A stretch of DNA of 64,000 nt, from the NCBI GenBank assembly GCA_026929865.2, contig CM049397.1, forward strand, positions 30,570,698 through 30,634,697, given 5' to 3'. The position numbers were made by a program, and so were the translations under genes. The notes beneath the pieces were generated by a model that was not told where the DNA came from, made no database searches, and saw only the letters and a program-made list of their open reading frames with translations. The DNA comes from Hyperoplus lanceolatus. Taxonomy: Eukaryota; Chordata; Actinopteri; Uranoscopiformes; Ammodytidae. Positions 47,723 to 60,143 of the stretch are shown here, piece by piece. Each line of letters opens with the position of its first letter. The stretch's first letter is position 1.

Positions 47723-48849
47723 TGGGGCCGTATTCACAAAACATTTTATCTTAGCGCTTAGAGTACTCCTAAGGAGCACTAAAAGTTCTTAGTAAGGAGT
47801 AATGTCTTAAAACCTATTCACAAAGCTGATCAGACCAACTTTTACAAAGGAATGGGAGGGACTCCTAAGCTAAGACTAGAGGGCGGTGTTGACCCTGTTG
47901 CTATGGATGATGTCATGTTCATACCTTCTATGCCCACAGTGATTGGCTGAGAGGGAATGAGAGCTAAGAGTGAATTTATGATAGAAACACTGTGGGAGAT
48001 ATCCATATCGTGTCACTGTATTAAAGTAAAGAGTTTTTTATATACAATGAATGACAAGAGACACTGATTTAACATGAAACAAAGATACTGCAGGGTTTCC
48101 TACACATTCGTTCACAATTAACCTACAATAGCGCCACATAGGTTTATTCATTTTAAATTTTACAATGATTTGAATCGGAAAAAATATCCTCATTGAACAG
48201 CTGCATGCCATGCACTCTCACTGTATTTCTCTCAACGGCGGACTATGCAACAATAGCCAGACAGCGAAAAACCAGGAAATTCACAATTTAGAAACAACAG
48301 CCGGCGAAATCGTAAAGTGCATGCGGCGAGACGCGCAACTATACAGTAGCGGACCTCTGGAACGGAGGAGATGGAAGCGCCACATATAGGCCTCTAGTAG
48401 GAAATTAAACCCAAACGTGACACCAACAGTAACTTTCAGTGCATCATAAACCCAAAGCAACTGCAGGAAAAGGAACTTAATAAATATTTTTTTATATAAA
48501 TATAAATGTGTCTATACTTTCTAAATATAGCTTTACTAAGATCATTAAAACCTTACAGCTATTAAAAGTACCTTTTGTAAAGCTCACTAGCATTACATCT
48601 CTCCAAAACACCATCAAATGATTGTCTGTGATTTACTCTTAGTGACTTAGGACACCTCTCGAGGACTCCTAGCTTTTCATAGATTTAGGAGCTAGTTTTA
48701 GCGCTAAAATGCTTTGTGAATTACACTTATCTTAAAAAATTAGGAGTCCTAAAATAAGAAGTGAAACGCCCCTTATTTTTGAGAGTTACTCCTAAATCAG
48801 CACGTTAGGACCTACTCTTAGCCTTAAAATGTTTTGTGAATACGGCCCC
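47723..48849. mobile_element. TIR DNA element, 1.13 kb, with known empty site
   Basis: Ends are GGGGCCGTATTCACAAAACA and TGTTTTGTGAATACGGCCCC (inverted, nearly perfect). Subterminal regions repeat CTCCTAA/TTAGGAG motifs many times. Deleting 47723-48849 restores the sequence of the duplicate at 49930/49931, which proves insertion. No transposase is present and no clear target duplication remains. Confidence 0.92.
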
Positions 48850-48940
48850 AGAAGTGCACGTGAGCATAGTACTGTTTCTATAACACCTTTGAACATATCT
48901 AGTTTTCTTTCATATCTGTGTTTAAATGATCATTCTCAAA
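48850..48940 (+). repeat. Duplicated flank A, right part
   Basis: AGAAGTGCACGTGAGCATAG and the following TACTGTTTCTATAACACCTT match 49931-50010. Confidence 0.9.
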
Positions 48941-48944
48941 CCAT

Positions 48945-49700
48945 AAACATAAGGGGTGAAAAAAAAACTCTCCAGCTGAAAAGTATGTCTCTTGAAGTGT
49001 AGTCTTTAAGATTAAACACCTTGTCTGTAATTATTTGGCAACCATCCCATAATCAGTGTAAAAAAAAAAAAAAAAAAAACATGACGCAACAACTGGCTTA
49101 AAAAAAACACACATTAGGCTAGAAAAACTCTCTCTCAAAAAAAAAATCTCTCTATGTCGTCTCAAGTGCGGGTTCTTAAATTAAAAGGGGTATTTTGTGA
49201 CGGGCCCTATTTCTCTGCCAAACCCGTGTGTCAAACAGTATCAGAGGAGACAATGACAGGTGTCTAGCGGAGGCTCTCTAAAACACAAGCCTTTTAAAAA
49301 GAGAAGGGATCAAGAGTCCTGTGTTCCATCAGTTTTAATATCCCCAACATCGGGCCAAGCAGACAGCGCACGTTTGCCAAGAAAAACATATGGGATTCAG
49401 CTGAAGGGCTCCAGTTTTTTGAAAAACAGTCTCTTTCAGTCTAAACTTCTTAAGGAGGTCGGTATGAACGTGCTTTAGTTTTTTTTTAAAGAGTTGAGGT
49501 ATATAATGCTGCTGCAATGTTTGAAAAAAGGCTCTCTGAATTGAGCCAGGAGGACACTGCCACCTTTCACCCTCGGTGTTGTTCAAAGGTGTGTTTGCTT
49601 TCAAAAAATGTGAGCAAACCTTCGTCATCATTACCTGCCATTTTCATCCCCGAGCCTTTAAAAGAACTTTTTAAGGGGGTAAAAAATACACAAGTAAGTG
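48945..49700. other. Intronic stretch, nothing recognised
   Basis: It contains a poly-A run (about 49061-49079) and short open frames without domains. Confidence 0.45.
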
Positions 49701-49709
49701 CAGGGGTGG

Positions 49710-49710
<1 letters not shown>

Positions 49711-49766
<56 letters not shown>

Positions 49767-49796
49767 TCTATGTGTGTGTGTGTCCGTGTGTGTGTA

Positions 49797-49829
<33 letters not shown>
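49711..49829. repeat. GT microsatellite interrupted by a G run
   Basis: (GT)n on both sides of a roughly 17 bp G homopolymer (49750-49766). Confidence 0.96.
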
Positions 49830-49831
<2 letters not shown>

Positions 49832-49832
<1 letters not shown>

Positions 49833-50010
49833 TGGGCATGCACTGAAATTCTTCATTCCCATTGGGGAGGAGAGAAAACTATTTTTGCGAATGCTCAGTA
49901 ATAACAAACAGGAATTTGCTGAAATATTTCAGAAGTGCACGTGAGCATAGTACTGTTTATATAACACCTTTGTACATATGTAGTTTTCTTTTGTATCTGT
50001 GTTTTAAAGA
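49832..50010 (+). repeat. Duplicated flank B (empty site)
   Basis: Uninterrupted version of 47620-47722 plus 48850-48940. Both copies are preceded by GT-rich sequence. Confidence 0.9.
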
Positions 50011-50445
50011 ATAAATAATAATTAATAAAAAAGTCAAAAAGTTCAAAATCAAAATGAAGGGAAAGAAAGCGTGAGAGAGGGGGAGAAATACAGAGTGAAA
50101 ACAGGCAGAAACAATACGAGAATTTAGTTCATTTTAGTTTTAAGTTTTTTGTGCCACTTCCACCAAAGAGAGCAAACATTTACAGATAGCTTTTGAGGAG
50201 GCGGTTATGGAGTCCACGCTTGACTTTAAATAAATGTGAATGGCTCTCAATGTCTGTCCGTAACGACAACAGAACATGTGGGCTCCTCATAAGTTTATAC
50301 AGGTTGTGATTAAAAATGTTTAAACATATAAATATCAATAATTTAAAAAAAGCTCCAGTGCGCAGTATAAACACACTCAAGTTAATCATGGGCAAAGGGA
50401 GAAAAAAAAAAGAAGTTGGAAGAAATAACTTGGCTTTGCATTAGT
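50011..50445. other. Intronic stretch, nothing recognised
   Basis: AT-rich with no coding signal. Confidence 0.45.
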
Positions 50446-50984
50446 CTCTTGCTCTCTCTCTCTCTCTTTCTCTCTCTCACTCTCTGTACCTCAAACCATA
50501 TACCCAAACAGCTCTGGGGTCAAGCCTTCTGCAACAACCCTTGGCTAAGTCAACAAGGAACATCAAGAACTATTAGTGAATAAAACTCTTGTGCCACCGA
50601 CTACAGTTCACTGCAAAGAGAAGGAGGACCTGGCTCACTTTCTTTTTTTTCTAATCAAATAGGATATTTTTTTTGCTTTTTTTTCTCTCCCTCCCTTTCC
50701 ACGCTATAGCAGATATGTCGGGAGCTGTGCACTTCCAGAAAGCCCTTCTGTATGTCTCTTAGGCCGATAGTTATGGGCCACTGAATATAAGCAAAAAACA
50801 TTACCGTATCTTATAGTTCCTTTACTGAATCTCAGCATTGTAAGTAATTCCTCTGAGGTGAACGTTTTGCTGAGAAAGCGTAAAATGGCTCAATCTTGAC
50901 AGCGATAAGTTTTTAAATGTGGCATGCTCTTTTCTCTGAAAAGGATAGTCCAAACTGCTGCGCTGGTACCCATTAAGCCCTTGC

Positions 50985-51050
<66 letters not shown>
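50446..51050. repeat. CT tract and GT microsatellite
   Basis: (CT)n lies at about 50451-50484 and (GT)n at about 50987-51051. The DNA between them is unique. Confidence 0.93.
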
Positions 51051-51052
<2 letters not shown>

Positions 51053-52425
51053 ATTTGTGTTAAAACTGCAGGAGTCACTACATACGCCAAACAGACACAG
51101 CTGAATGCCTGCCTCACCCATTTGGCTGGCAGAAACCCTGGATTATGCAACATGACACACACTTAAGAGGTGGCCAAGTTTTTTTTTTTTTTTTTTTTTT
51201 ACAAGAAGGGCTGCTGGCGAAGTAAAGGTTAATATCAACAGTCCCACACATGCTCTCAGGTCAGCTGTGTCGCCGCGGCCTGTATATCTGTCAGTCTAAT
51301 CGCTCCGTCTGCCAAAGGCCTGATGCAACCAAAAAAAAAAAAAATAAGGGAAAAAAAATAATGTCTCCTTCATGCAACACAGGGTAAGAGGAGGGTTTTT
51401 TTTTTTTTTTTTTTTTGTTCCAGCTGTCCTACTTCATGGAAACAAATGAGACAGAGGCTGAAACTGTATTTCATGCTTGCTTAAAGGCAATTCCCAGGCT
51501 GTTTACAAGTTTGTTTGTCATGCTGGAATAAAATAAAAAAGATGGTACCTCCATGGCACGTAGCAATATGTAATACTACCAGAATAAGTTACATTTTTAT
51601 TATTTATTTTTTTAAAGCCTTTTCTCACATGTGACACGGATTTTAATGTTCCGTAACTTCGGAATTAGAAAAAGCTGAGTGCAGATCTAAAGTCACACAT
51701 GGATATAATGCATCTAATTAGATTTCTATTTGAAGGCTAAAACAATCTGTCAACAGGGCAATGACAACACGGAGGAATGTCACTTATTCATTAGGCTTTT
51801 ACTTTTTGAATATCTACTTCAACACCAGTCTGATTATAACTGAATAAACATTTTCATGTGTGCTGAAAGTACGCCTACACATGCATGCCTATATGTGACA
51901 GTATAGCCAATCACACTTCACTTTTACTAATGAATAGCACTTGTGAAAAAAAAAGTTTAAAAAAAAACAATACAGCCTTTCATTTAACTGTTTTCCAAGG
52001 TGTTTTGTGAGACATCTTGCAGTGTGTTTCAAATGGTTTGCTGCAGTATTGTGTATGACATCAGAGAAGAAAGTATTGTATCAAAGTAAAAAGTGTTTTT
52101 GCAAAAGGATTTAGGACAGGATTTAGTTTTGTAGCTTTTCACCTACAAAAGAAGCAATCCCCACATACCTTTGCCGATAAAATCTCATTCAGAAAGAGCA
52201 GCAAACTTAAACCATTCTTTCAACTAATTAAAACGCTGGCACCACATGTACACAGTGCTGCACACTCCACTGGGTATTGATTAGCATTTTAGCAGATAAC
52301 AAAATGGAATGTGTGACTGACTTGAGCTAATTCGGTCAATTAAATGCAAATCAAGCGACCTCAACACATCGATACGAAAATCCCCACCATTGATTTGTTT
52401 TCAATTAGGCTAAACTGAAATGACC
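51051..52425. other. Intronic stretch with long A and T runs
   Basis: Poly-T lies at about 51179-51200 and 51398-51415 and poly-A near 51331-51343. No gene or repeat family was recognised in the rest. Confidence 0.5.
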
Positions 52426-52429
52426 CGGG

Positions 52430-53335
52430 GCAAGGTTGAGAGATGATGCCATGGTTTAACAAAACCTCTACCAAAATCTTGTTTATCAGACTTACTACTG
52501 CTTCACTCAGTTAGTTAATAGTGTTTTGAGTATACACATTGCCTAATTAATTTAAGATGAACACATTATGTTATTATGGCTTTGAACTAAATAATAACAT
52601 CAGCATGCTAACAATGACACTGCTAAAAGGTAAGAGGATCACAAGTTCTTATACTGATCATCACTGATTTGTAACATAATCTACAATGGCATGGTACAAG
52701 ATGGGAAGTTGAGGTATAGATGCCAAAGTTTAACAAAACCTCTACCAATTTAGCAAAGCTATTTTATCTCACTTATCGCCAAATGTTTATGGAGTGTAAC
52801 CAACTTCTTGAATAACGAAACGCGTATTATCCCAGGCAGGCACAGAATTGCTTTGAGCAAAATATTAGCATAAACGTGCTAACAGAACAATGCTAACACA
52901 CTCATCTTGTACTACTAGTTTCCATCTTCACTACAGTGTAGGTTGTCAAAGTTTGCTAATTAGCACCAGCCACAAATAATAAAGCAGGTGCTCATGAGAA
53001 TGCCATTAGCTTTGGAAGTATGTGACCTGATGATGGTGCTAGATCAAAAGAATCAAACTACCACCAAAGTTCTTGTTATTCTTCCTGGGAGAGGGGGGGG
53101 GGGGGGTACATGGATGTGTGCAACAAACGTCTTCACAATCCATCCAGTTGCTGTTGAGACGTTTCACTGAAAAAATCCCAAATGTCAACCTCATGGTGGC
53201 CCAGGGGAGAAGTCAGAGGGTTCACCAATGTCATCAGAATTAATCCATTGCAAACCAAGCATGTCTGCACATAAATGTTCATGGAAATCCATCTGGTAGT
53301 TGTTGAGATATTTCAACGTCTAGAGGGGCCTGGTG
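52430..53335 (+). repeat. Unclassified dispersed fish repeat
   Basis: TTAACAAAACCTCTACCAA occurs at about 52456 and again at 52728. GCTAACA motifs then lead to TTTGCTAATTAGCACCAGCC, ACCTGATGATGGTGCTAGAT and paired AATCCATC plus TTGTTGAGA motifs (53139 and 53287). This order is typical of a common fish repeat without coding capacity. The left part recurs at 62205-62345. A poly-G run at 53090-53106 interrupts it. Confidence 0.68.
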
Positions 53336-53915
53336 TGGGAAGTGTGTTCTCTTAAACTGAATGCTATATTAAGAATTCATCCAGAATAATAAATCAGAAC
53401 CAGCTCTGCATTAATGCTCGCCCCACGAAGGAGGAGTAGGCAGTACATCAAAAAAGATTTAATGTTTTTAATGTCAGAATTTACCGCTCACGTCATTTTT
53501 TTAAAAACGTTCTGGGAGTTACTCATGGTCTCAAATCAGCTGTAGAAACAGGTCATGAATTTATCCTTCCCCCGCTCATCTTCCATCCTACGGTACAGAT
53601 GACAAAAAAAAAATTACTCACTTGAGATTATGTCCTGAGTCCTTAAGTTATGGTTCAAAAATACATTCATGACATGAGAAGCAGTCATTATTTTTCCCCT
53701 TTAAGGGTAAGAGGCTCCACAATAAAGCATCTGCAGTATGTGAACCATCAACTTCTGTGACAAGGGGAACCCTGTACGCACATGGGGAGACGCCAGACAG
53801 GAACTTGGGAGGAGACATGTCGGGGGAGGATGGGAACGATACGTGATGAATATACATCCAATTCTGGCTTCCCAAGGTCGCTCGCATTCCTTCCTTGTTT
53901 ATTCCTTTTTTTTAA

Positions 53916-54248
53916 AAGCGATAGCGCGTAACTTCTGTCGCCTCCCAATGAGGAATTCAAGCTATTACAACGGCTCATCTACATGAAGTAAGCCTTTGGT
54001 GATTGCGCATGGATTTGTATACGGGTTATTTCTTAGCAGTAGAGTCAACAACTGAAACATTTCTTGGGCGCTTCTCCTGCGACAGTGTCGGGGGGGGGGC
54101 AAAAACAGTTTGTAAACGGTGCTATACTGAGAAGCACAGATAGAGTTGTGTGGAGCTGATACACTTGATCAACTTTCTGCCAACTCATTTGGAAATGGCT
54201 TGAATGTAACCGATGTTCATTTATATGGAAAAGTTATGCACTGTAGCT
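53916..54248 (-). mobile_element. TTAA-flanked element, family TTAA-5, inverted copy
   Basis: TTAA 53912-53915, AAGCGATAGCGCGTAACTTC ... AAGTTATGCACTGTAGCT, TTAA 54249-54252. 333 bp, opposite in orientation to 42489-42860. Confidence 0.78.
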
Positions 54249-54619
54249 TTAAAAGAGCCATAGTATGTTTCATCCATGTGAAAAAGAACCAAGGCTCCTC
54301 TAGTCTCAAGTGTGAGTCCCTCCTTCTGTATGTGTAAAACTTAACTATAAACCTCCATACAGACCAGGTGTGTCTCCAGAATCAAACACTGTCATTATAT
54401 CCTATGAAATGGAGCCCATATGTCCACAAAAAAGAGTGGAGATCTTTGAAAGATGTCAGACCAAAAGCAGCTGGTGATCTTTGAATGCATAAGATAGAGA
54501 GAATGGTCCAGGTTTGTACGGTTTTAGCATCTTTAACAGTCTAATCGCTCTTCATAAAGCGCCCCTACGCATTAACCCTTTCAATACCAGGCAGAGGCAA
54601 AGAGAGTCTCTAAAGAACC

Positions 54620-54631
54620 ACCACACACACA

Positions 54632-54679
<48 letters not shown>

Positions 54680-54700
54680 ACACAAACAAACACACATACA
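54620..54700. repeat. CA microsatellite
   Basis: Impure (CA)n of about 75 bp. Confidence 0.95.
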
Positions 54701-55066
54701 CAAGGCTGCAGTGCTTAGGGCAGTTTGTGCTGATGGTGCAAAATCACTAAGATCAAGACTTTCATTTCAGCCAAGACCTTATCACAAGCATTAGCATAGC
54801 TCTCTCCTCACTAGAGATACTTCAAAGGAGGCCATGAAGAAGAATACATATCCATATTCATCTGAATTTATGAAAGTTAGATTTTAATTGGTATTCTAAC
54901 TGAAGCTTGCAGTGCTTTTTCTCAGAAGCCTAGATGATCTTGACAATGTCCAACCTTTAAACGCCCACTCTTCAGCCCGCCAGACAGCAGAGGTTTTCTA
55001 GAATGAAGGACATAAGGTCATCCTTATGAAAATATACTATATACTGCATACATATACATATATTTA

Positions 55067-55416
55067 GGGGCGACCGTGGCTCAGGTGGTTAAGCGGGTTG
55101 GCCAATGATCCTAGGGTTGGCGGTTTGATCCCCGCCCGGCCACCTGTGTCATGGTTGTTGTGTCCTTGGGCAAGACACTTCACCCACCTTGCCTCGTGTG
55201 AATGTGTATGACTGCTGTATGTTTGAGGTGGTGGTTGTAGGGGCCGCAGGCGCTGAATGGCAGCCACGCTTCCGTCAGTCTGCCCCAGGGCAGCTGTGGC
55301 TACTATGGTAGTTTACCACCACCAGTATGACTGTGTATGAATGGAACCTGGAACCCTGTAAAGCGTCTTTGAGTGCCTTGAAAAGCGCTATATAAATCCA
55401 ATCCATTATTATTATA
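55067..55416 (+). mobile_element. Full-length tRNA-derived SINE with LINE2-like tail
   Basis: The head GGGGCGACCGTGGCTCAGGT contains an A box and GGCGGTTTGATCCCC a B box. The body has TGTCCTTGGGCAAGACACTT, TCTGCCCCAGGGCAGCTGTG and CCACCACCAGTATGACTGTG. The 3' tail AAAAGCGCTATATAAATCC and TTATTATTAT matches L2-type LINE tails, the presumed source of retrotransposition enzymes. About 350 bp. Confidence 0.9.
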
Positions 55417-55419
55417 TAC

Positions 55420-56035
55420 GCCTGAAACTAATGACTATTTCCATCAATTGAGTCTTCTATCATCTCCAGAAGAACAAGTTGTATCCATCCATCAGTCCAA
55501 CACTCAAATATATTAAGTTCATAATCATGTATAAAAAATTAAACAGCATTCATCCGAAACGAAATAACTGCACTCTACAAATTCTAAGAGAGGTGCTTTG
55601 GACCATGAACTCACTCGACTATCCACTAAATTAATAAAAAAGTCACAAAAACGGTAGACAAGTGACAATCACTTGTAGTTAATTTACTTTTAAAAAATTA
55701 ATCATTTGTCACTCGCCCCCACATTGTGCAGGTTCAAGAATAGTCCAGGGTGATAAAAGCTTAATGGGTCCCTCAATGTCAATTTGTGAAATAAATAAAA
55801 ACATTAGTAGAACCAATTTTAACTGAGTAATATGCTTATAATCACCGCAGCGTGCTTTTAACAGACTTTTTTTGTAAAAGCTGTGACTCTGGTAATGAGC
55901 CAGAAAATGATCCAGGTTTTTTGCAGCAAAAGTTATCTTGATAAATCACTGGAGTGAACATGAAGAATAAATGGGCTAATGTGCACCAAATTTTAATTCC
56001 ACTCAGCTGTAACCCTGACGGATGTGTTTCTACGC
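55420..56035. other. Intronic stretch, nothing recognised
   Basis: AT-rich unique-looking DNA. Confidence 0.45.
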
Positions 56036-56042
56036 CACATTA

Positions 56043-56092
56043 AAAGGTGCTACAAGGAACTTTGAAACATTTCTGAAACAGTCTCATTTTTC
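56043..56092 (+). mobile_element. TTAA-2 family left-end fragment
   Basis: AAGGTGCTACAAGGAACTTT and TTTCTGAAACAGTCTCATTT match 46912 family ends; the body is replaced by the CTGC array. Confidence 0.7.
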
Positions 56093-56093
56093 C

Positions 56094-56149
56094 TGCCTGC
56101 CTGTCTGTTTGTCTGTCTGTCTGCCTGCCTGCCTGCCTGCCTGCCTGCC
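56094..56149. repeat. CTGT/CTGC tetranucleotide array
   Basis: CTGT then CTGC units run directly up to the hAT-like element. A similar array begins just after its right end. Confidence 0.95.
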
Positions 56150-58077
56150 ATGGCTGGACTGACCATCTGGCATACTGGGCAGATGCCCGCTGGGCCGGCA
56201 TGACCTTTGGGCCGACGAGGTTCAATTAATAAAAATATTTTTTTTTTTCTTTTTTTTTCTGGGCCCGGCCCGGCCCATGTCACACAGCCGTGGGCCGAGG
56301 TCCCTTCCCTCTAGGCCGCGCAGACTGTCAACTTAACCTGAAAGGCCAATGAAATATTGGCCCATTCATCATGATTGGTTCTGGACCGGGCCTGGCCCAA
56401 TCACACTCACAGCGGACGGCCGAGGTCCCGCCCCTTGAGCCTCGGCTGTCAATCCTCAGTTATTCACACGGCATCCACTAATCTTGGTTTGTGTGCGTCG
56501 CCATTTTGTGAGATTTTTACTCCGCCTCACTCCTCTTGCCGAAAAGGGGAATCGACGTCACGTCGGGGGGGAGGGAGATAGCTGACGTATACCTCCGAGG
56601 CAAAGTGAGGGACAACGGGCCGAGAGCTGTCACTCAAGAGATCGCGCCAATACATTTTAACCTCCAAAAGAATAAAAACTAGCGTAGGCCAAAAAAATTC
56701 ACCCCCCTCAGTGTTGTCATGGAGATATGACCTAAACATACAGACTAAAATGGTTTTGTGGCCCAGGATGTAAATAGGTTTAATAAGACTTTGAAAACGG
56801 CCTATCGAACAAGTGAGTCAAAGAAAAACTGCTCGTCTTGGCGCCACCTCCAGTGGCACTTTCTGGTTACTACAGTTGTAGGTCACTTCCTTATTGGATG
56901 CCGGTAAAAATCGCTGAGGTTGGGGCTTGGTCACTAACAGACAGAAAAACAACTCAAGAAAAACGGAGAAGAAACGGAAAGGAGACAGTTGCTGGACTAG
57001 TGGTAAGAAGTTGAAAATAAAGTTATGTTGAGAACAATTATTTGCTTTAAAAATTTCAACACAGCATGTGTAGTTTTCCAACAGCTAGCTGCTTGCGTTA
57101 AAATCATGGGTAGAGCCATCTATCGAGCCAGGTCAAAGTGGCTATTTTAGCAAATAACTAAACATTTGCTAGCTCTCTTGTGGTTTCTTAGAGGAGTTAA
57201 ATAGCTCTGTTGTTGGTGTATTGAAAGAGTATCATTACTTTGCTAGCTGATCAACATTAAAGTGAGAAAGCTGTCAGTTTTTGCTTCTTGCTGTACTTCA
57301 TTATAGTGGATTTCATAATGTTTGACTTAAATATACTTTTCTGTACTGGTTAAAGTAAATGCAGGAAAGTATATTCACTCAAATATGCAACATAAAGTTG
57401 TCACACTTTCTCCTTTCACAACACTTTGAGTGTTTGAGGCATTAGACTTCATCTTTTTTGTAGAAACATTCAGAAAATTAGACCACCACAGAATTGTACT
57501 TACTTTTTACTAGCTGTTGAGTATATTTTACTAGACCTGCTTTCTAGACCATCATGTACTTTAGAATAATACACATTAGACCCTTACTTTTATACACTTT
57601 TTTCACATTGGTTTACTTAGTAAAACAACAATTTGTGCATTTTGCCTATATAACTATATTGTAAGGCATCTTTCCACCTCTTTAACTGATACATCCTTAG
57701 TTAAACCTCAATCAATTGTGTGTCTCTCCTCATTTATGAAACAGGTTGAGCCACAATCCACAGAGGAGGAGTTTGACGAGAGACAGAGCAAGGAGCAGGA
57801 GGTTGATTACTTTGTCCGTCCTGAGCCTACCATGTTAGAGGCATTTTTTGAGCACCACCCACAACAGAATACTATAGCTACTATAATACTTTGTAAATAT
57901 TATTGTATTATATGTCTGTACACTTGTTTAAAATAAACCAACATTTTAATTTAATTCAATGGAACAGTCATCTCTAAGGGACCGTGATAAATGTGTTCTG
58001 GTGAGCGGTCGATCAATTGTGGTGGGCCGGTCTGGGTCCAAAATGCCAGGGCCGATTTTTTGTCCCAGTCCAGCCCT
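56150..58077 (+). mobile_element. hAT-like element with exon-like pieces
   Basis: Ends ATGGCTGGACT and AGTCCAGCCCT are inverted repeats, as in a fish hAT group. The left 500 bp is GC-rich with GGGCCCGGCCCGGCCC and GTCGCCATTTTGTG, like a promoter or first exon. At the right, TTTATGAAACAG precedes a frame starting VEPQSTEEEFDERQSKEQEV, then DYFVRPEPTMLEAFFEHHPQ, then stop and an AATAAA at 57933. A 5' exon candidate ends near 57000 at GTAAG. No catalytic domain is present, so it is an internal-deletion derivative. Confidence 0.68.
57742..57936 (+). pseudogene. C-terminal exon remnant of a hAT element gene
   Basis: Preceded by an AAACAG acceptor-like site, it encodes about 50 acidic residues (QSTEEEFDERQSKEQEVDYF) and stops just before AATAAA. 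I cannot name the parent protein. It could be a lineage-specific transposase tail or an accessory protein. Confidence 0.4.
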
Positions 58078-58088
58078 CCTGCCTCTCT

Positions 58089-58090
58089 CT

Positions 58091-58139
<49 letters not shown>

Positions 58140-58170
58140 TGTCTGTCTGTCTGCCTGACTGACTGCCTGC
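58089..58170. repeat. CTGC/CTGT array
   Basis: About 10 CTGC units, then CTGT and CTGA units. Confidence 0.96.
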
Positions 58171-59160
58171 CTACTCTAGTAAAGACTTCCAGACAGCAGC
58201 CTGGCTATAATTAAGAATCAGTAAAACACACACCTAGCGCGGGGCTAGGGCTACCATTTCAGATCAAAGACCACTGGCCCTCAACGACAGGCTGTTTCCT
58301 CAGCAACTAACCAACCACTGCTTTGGTAAGCGTTTGATCTCCAGCTACGCACTGCTGCATGCTTCGCATTTTAGCTACAAACATTTTGAGGAGAAAATAT
58401 GTCCAAATACTAAAGGTGCAGAGGATAACATGGTGTAGTATTTTTTGGTTTACTTTTCACAGATGTTTCTCGTCAATATAAACGTTGCCTTCCAATCCCC
58501 ATACGTACGTCGCTGCTATTTAGTATGAAAAAGGTTTAGGTTATCTCAATACATGATGTCAAATGCAGTATGCTGAAAAATAGCCGGATGCCTTACTACA
58601 TCCGATCACACTTTTTAGTGTTAAAATTAGCATGGCTTTTTGTGGATTATTCTTGACCCACAATCGTAGCATAGCGACAGTCACGTCACTTCGATTGAGC
58701 CTACGAGTGAAAACAACCTGACGGATATATAAGCAAGAGGCAAGATCAAGGTGCAAATTGGAGTTCAATATGGTGACAGCTTTGGGAAAGAAGCTGTCCC
58801 TGAGCCTATTTCTATGTCTATTTACAGTCAATGGAGTCCTTTTGTGATGTAGTACGATCCAGATTTTACATTAAAAGAATAATGCAATTCATCTTGGTTA
58901 ACACACTTTTTTAACCAAACAGTCCTTCTTTCAAAGGCAGATCCTTTTTTAAACTGATTATCCACCAGGTTTTGTTTCCCAGCATTTTCCAAAATGTGTT
59001 GTTTGTTGCCATAACAGGGCAAAGTTTACAGTAAATAATGTCCTCTGGTGATGTTGACGGCCCTGAAAAATACGTCTGAGTGATAGGCAGTGTAGAAAGA
59101 ATTGTCCCTTTCACGTGTCAGCCATATCGTACTTTGTGTATTCATTGTTATTTTTCTGAT
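58171..59160. other. Intronic stretch, mostly unrecognised
   Basis: Near 58761-58805, CAATATGGTGACAGCTTTGG and AAAGAAGCTGTCCCTGAGCC resemble a widespread fish repeat. Otherwise nothing recognised. Confidence 0.4.
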
Positions 59161-59186
59161 TTTTTAACCCTTTTATTCTTATTTAA

Positions 59187-59381
59187 AAGGTGTAGTGTGT
59201 AGAATGCATTGATATTTTCTTTAGAAAAGGGTATATTATGCCATCTTCAGTAACTAGCTTCTTGTCCTTGAAGGCCACTGTAGCTTCTCTCAGTATTCGA
59301 AAGGGAGGGGTTACCCAGGGAGCGTTGCATACTAGAACTTTCACCACTAGATGCTATATTCAGATATTACATAATGCACCT
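59187..59381 (+). mobile_element. TTAA-3 family element, complete
   Basis: TTAA 59183-59186, AAGGTGTAGTGTGTAG ... ATTACATAATGCACCT, TTAA 59382-59385. 195 bp. Confidence 0.78.
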
Positions 59382-59661
59382 TTAAATCAAACCAACAACA
59401 AAGTGGAGAGAAAAATGCAACTTTTACATTCACATTTTATCCAGATTCCCTTTTTAGCTTTTTTTTCATATTATCTAAATAACACATAACCACAGATTGT
59501 GTTGTAGTGTTACATCCTACGACCGCTGTACACAGGATCAGCCCTCCATTGCTCAAAGTGACTTGACCTTTCAAAGGGCCGCTGGCGTTTTTTAAAGTGA
59601 CATCCTGTCCGCACAAGTATTCACAAAGCCCAGACCCTCACATCCTGTGTGTGGCCTCCCC

Positions 59662-59776
59662 CCCTCTCTCTCTCCCTCCCTCTTTCTCTCTTTCTCTCTC
59701 TCACACTTTCTCTCTCTCTCCCTCTCCCTCTCTATCTTTTTATCTCTCTATCTCCATCTCTCTCTCTCTCTCTATC
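59662..59776. repeat. CT-rich array
   Basis: CT with CCCT, TTCT and TATCT interruptions, 115 bp. Confidence 0.95.
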
Positions 59777-60003
59777 AACTCAGGCCCCGAATCTATCAGG
59801 AATTTCAACTATAAATGACTCAGAGGGAGAGACACAGAATCTGCCCAAGTGACGAACTACTTCCTCCTGATGCAATCAAAAAGGAAATCTCCAGAATCCT
59901 GCAGTGACGTGAAAGTCACACCGGTCTGGCATTATCTTATTTTAGGACACATGTGTGTGTGCTTGAGGCCGTTATTGTAATATATTTAGAGATTGAATTC
60001 AGG

Positions 60004-60143
<140 letters not shown>

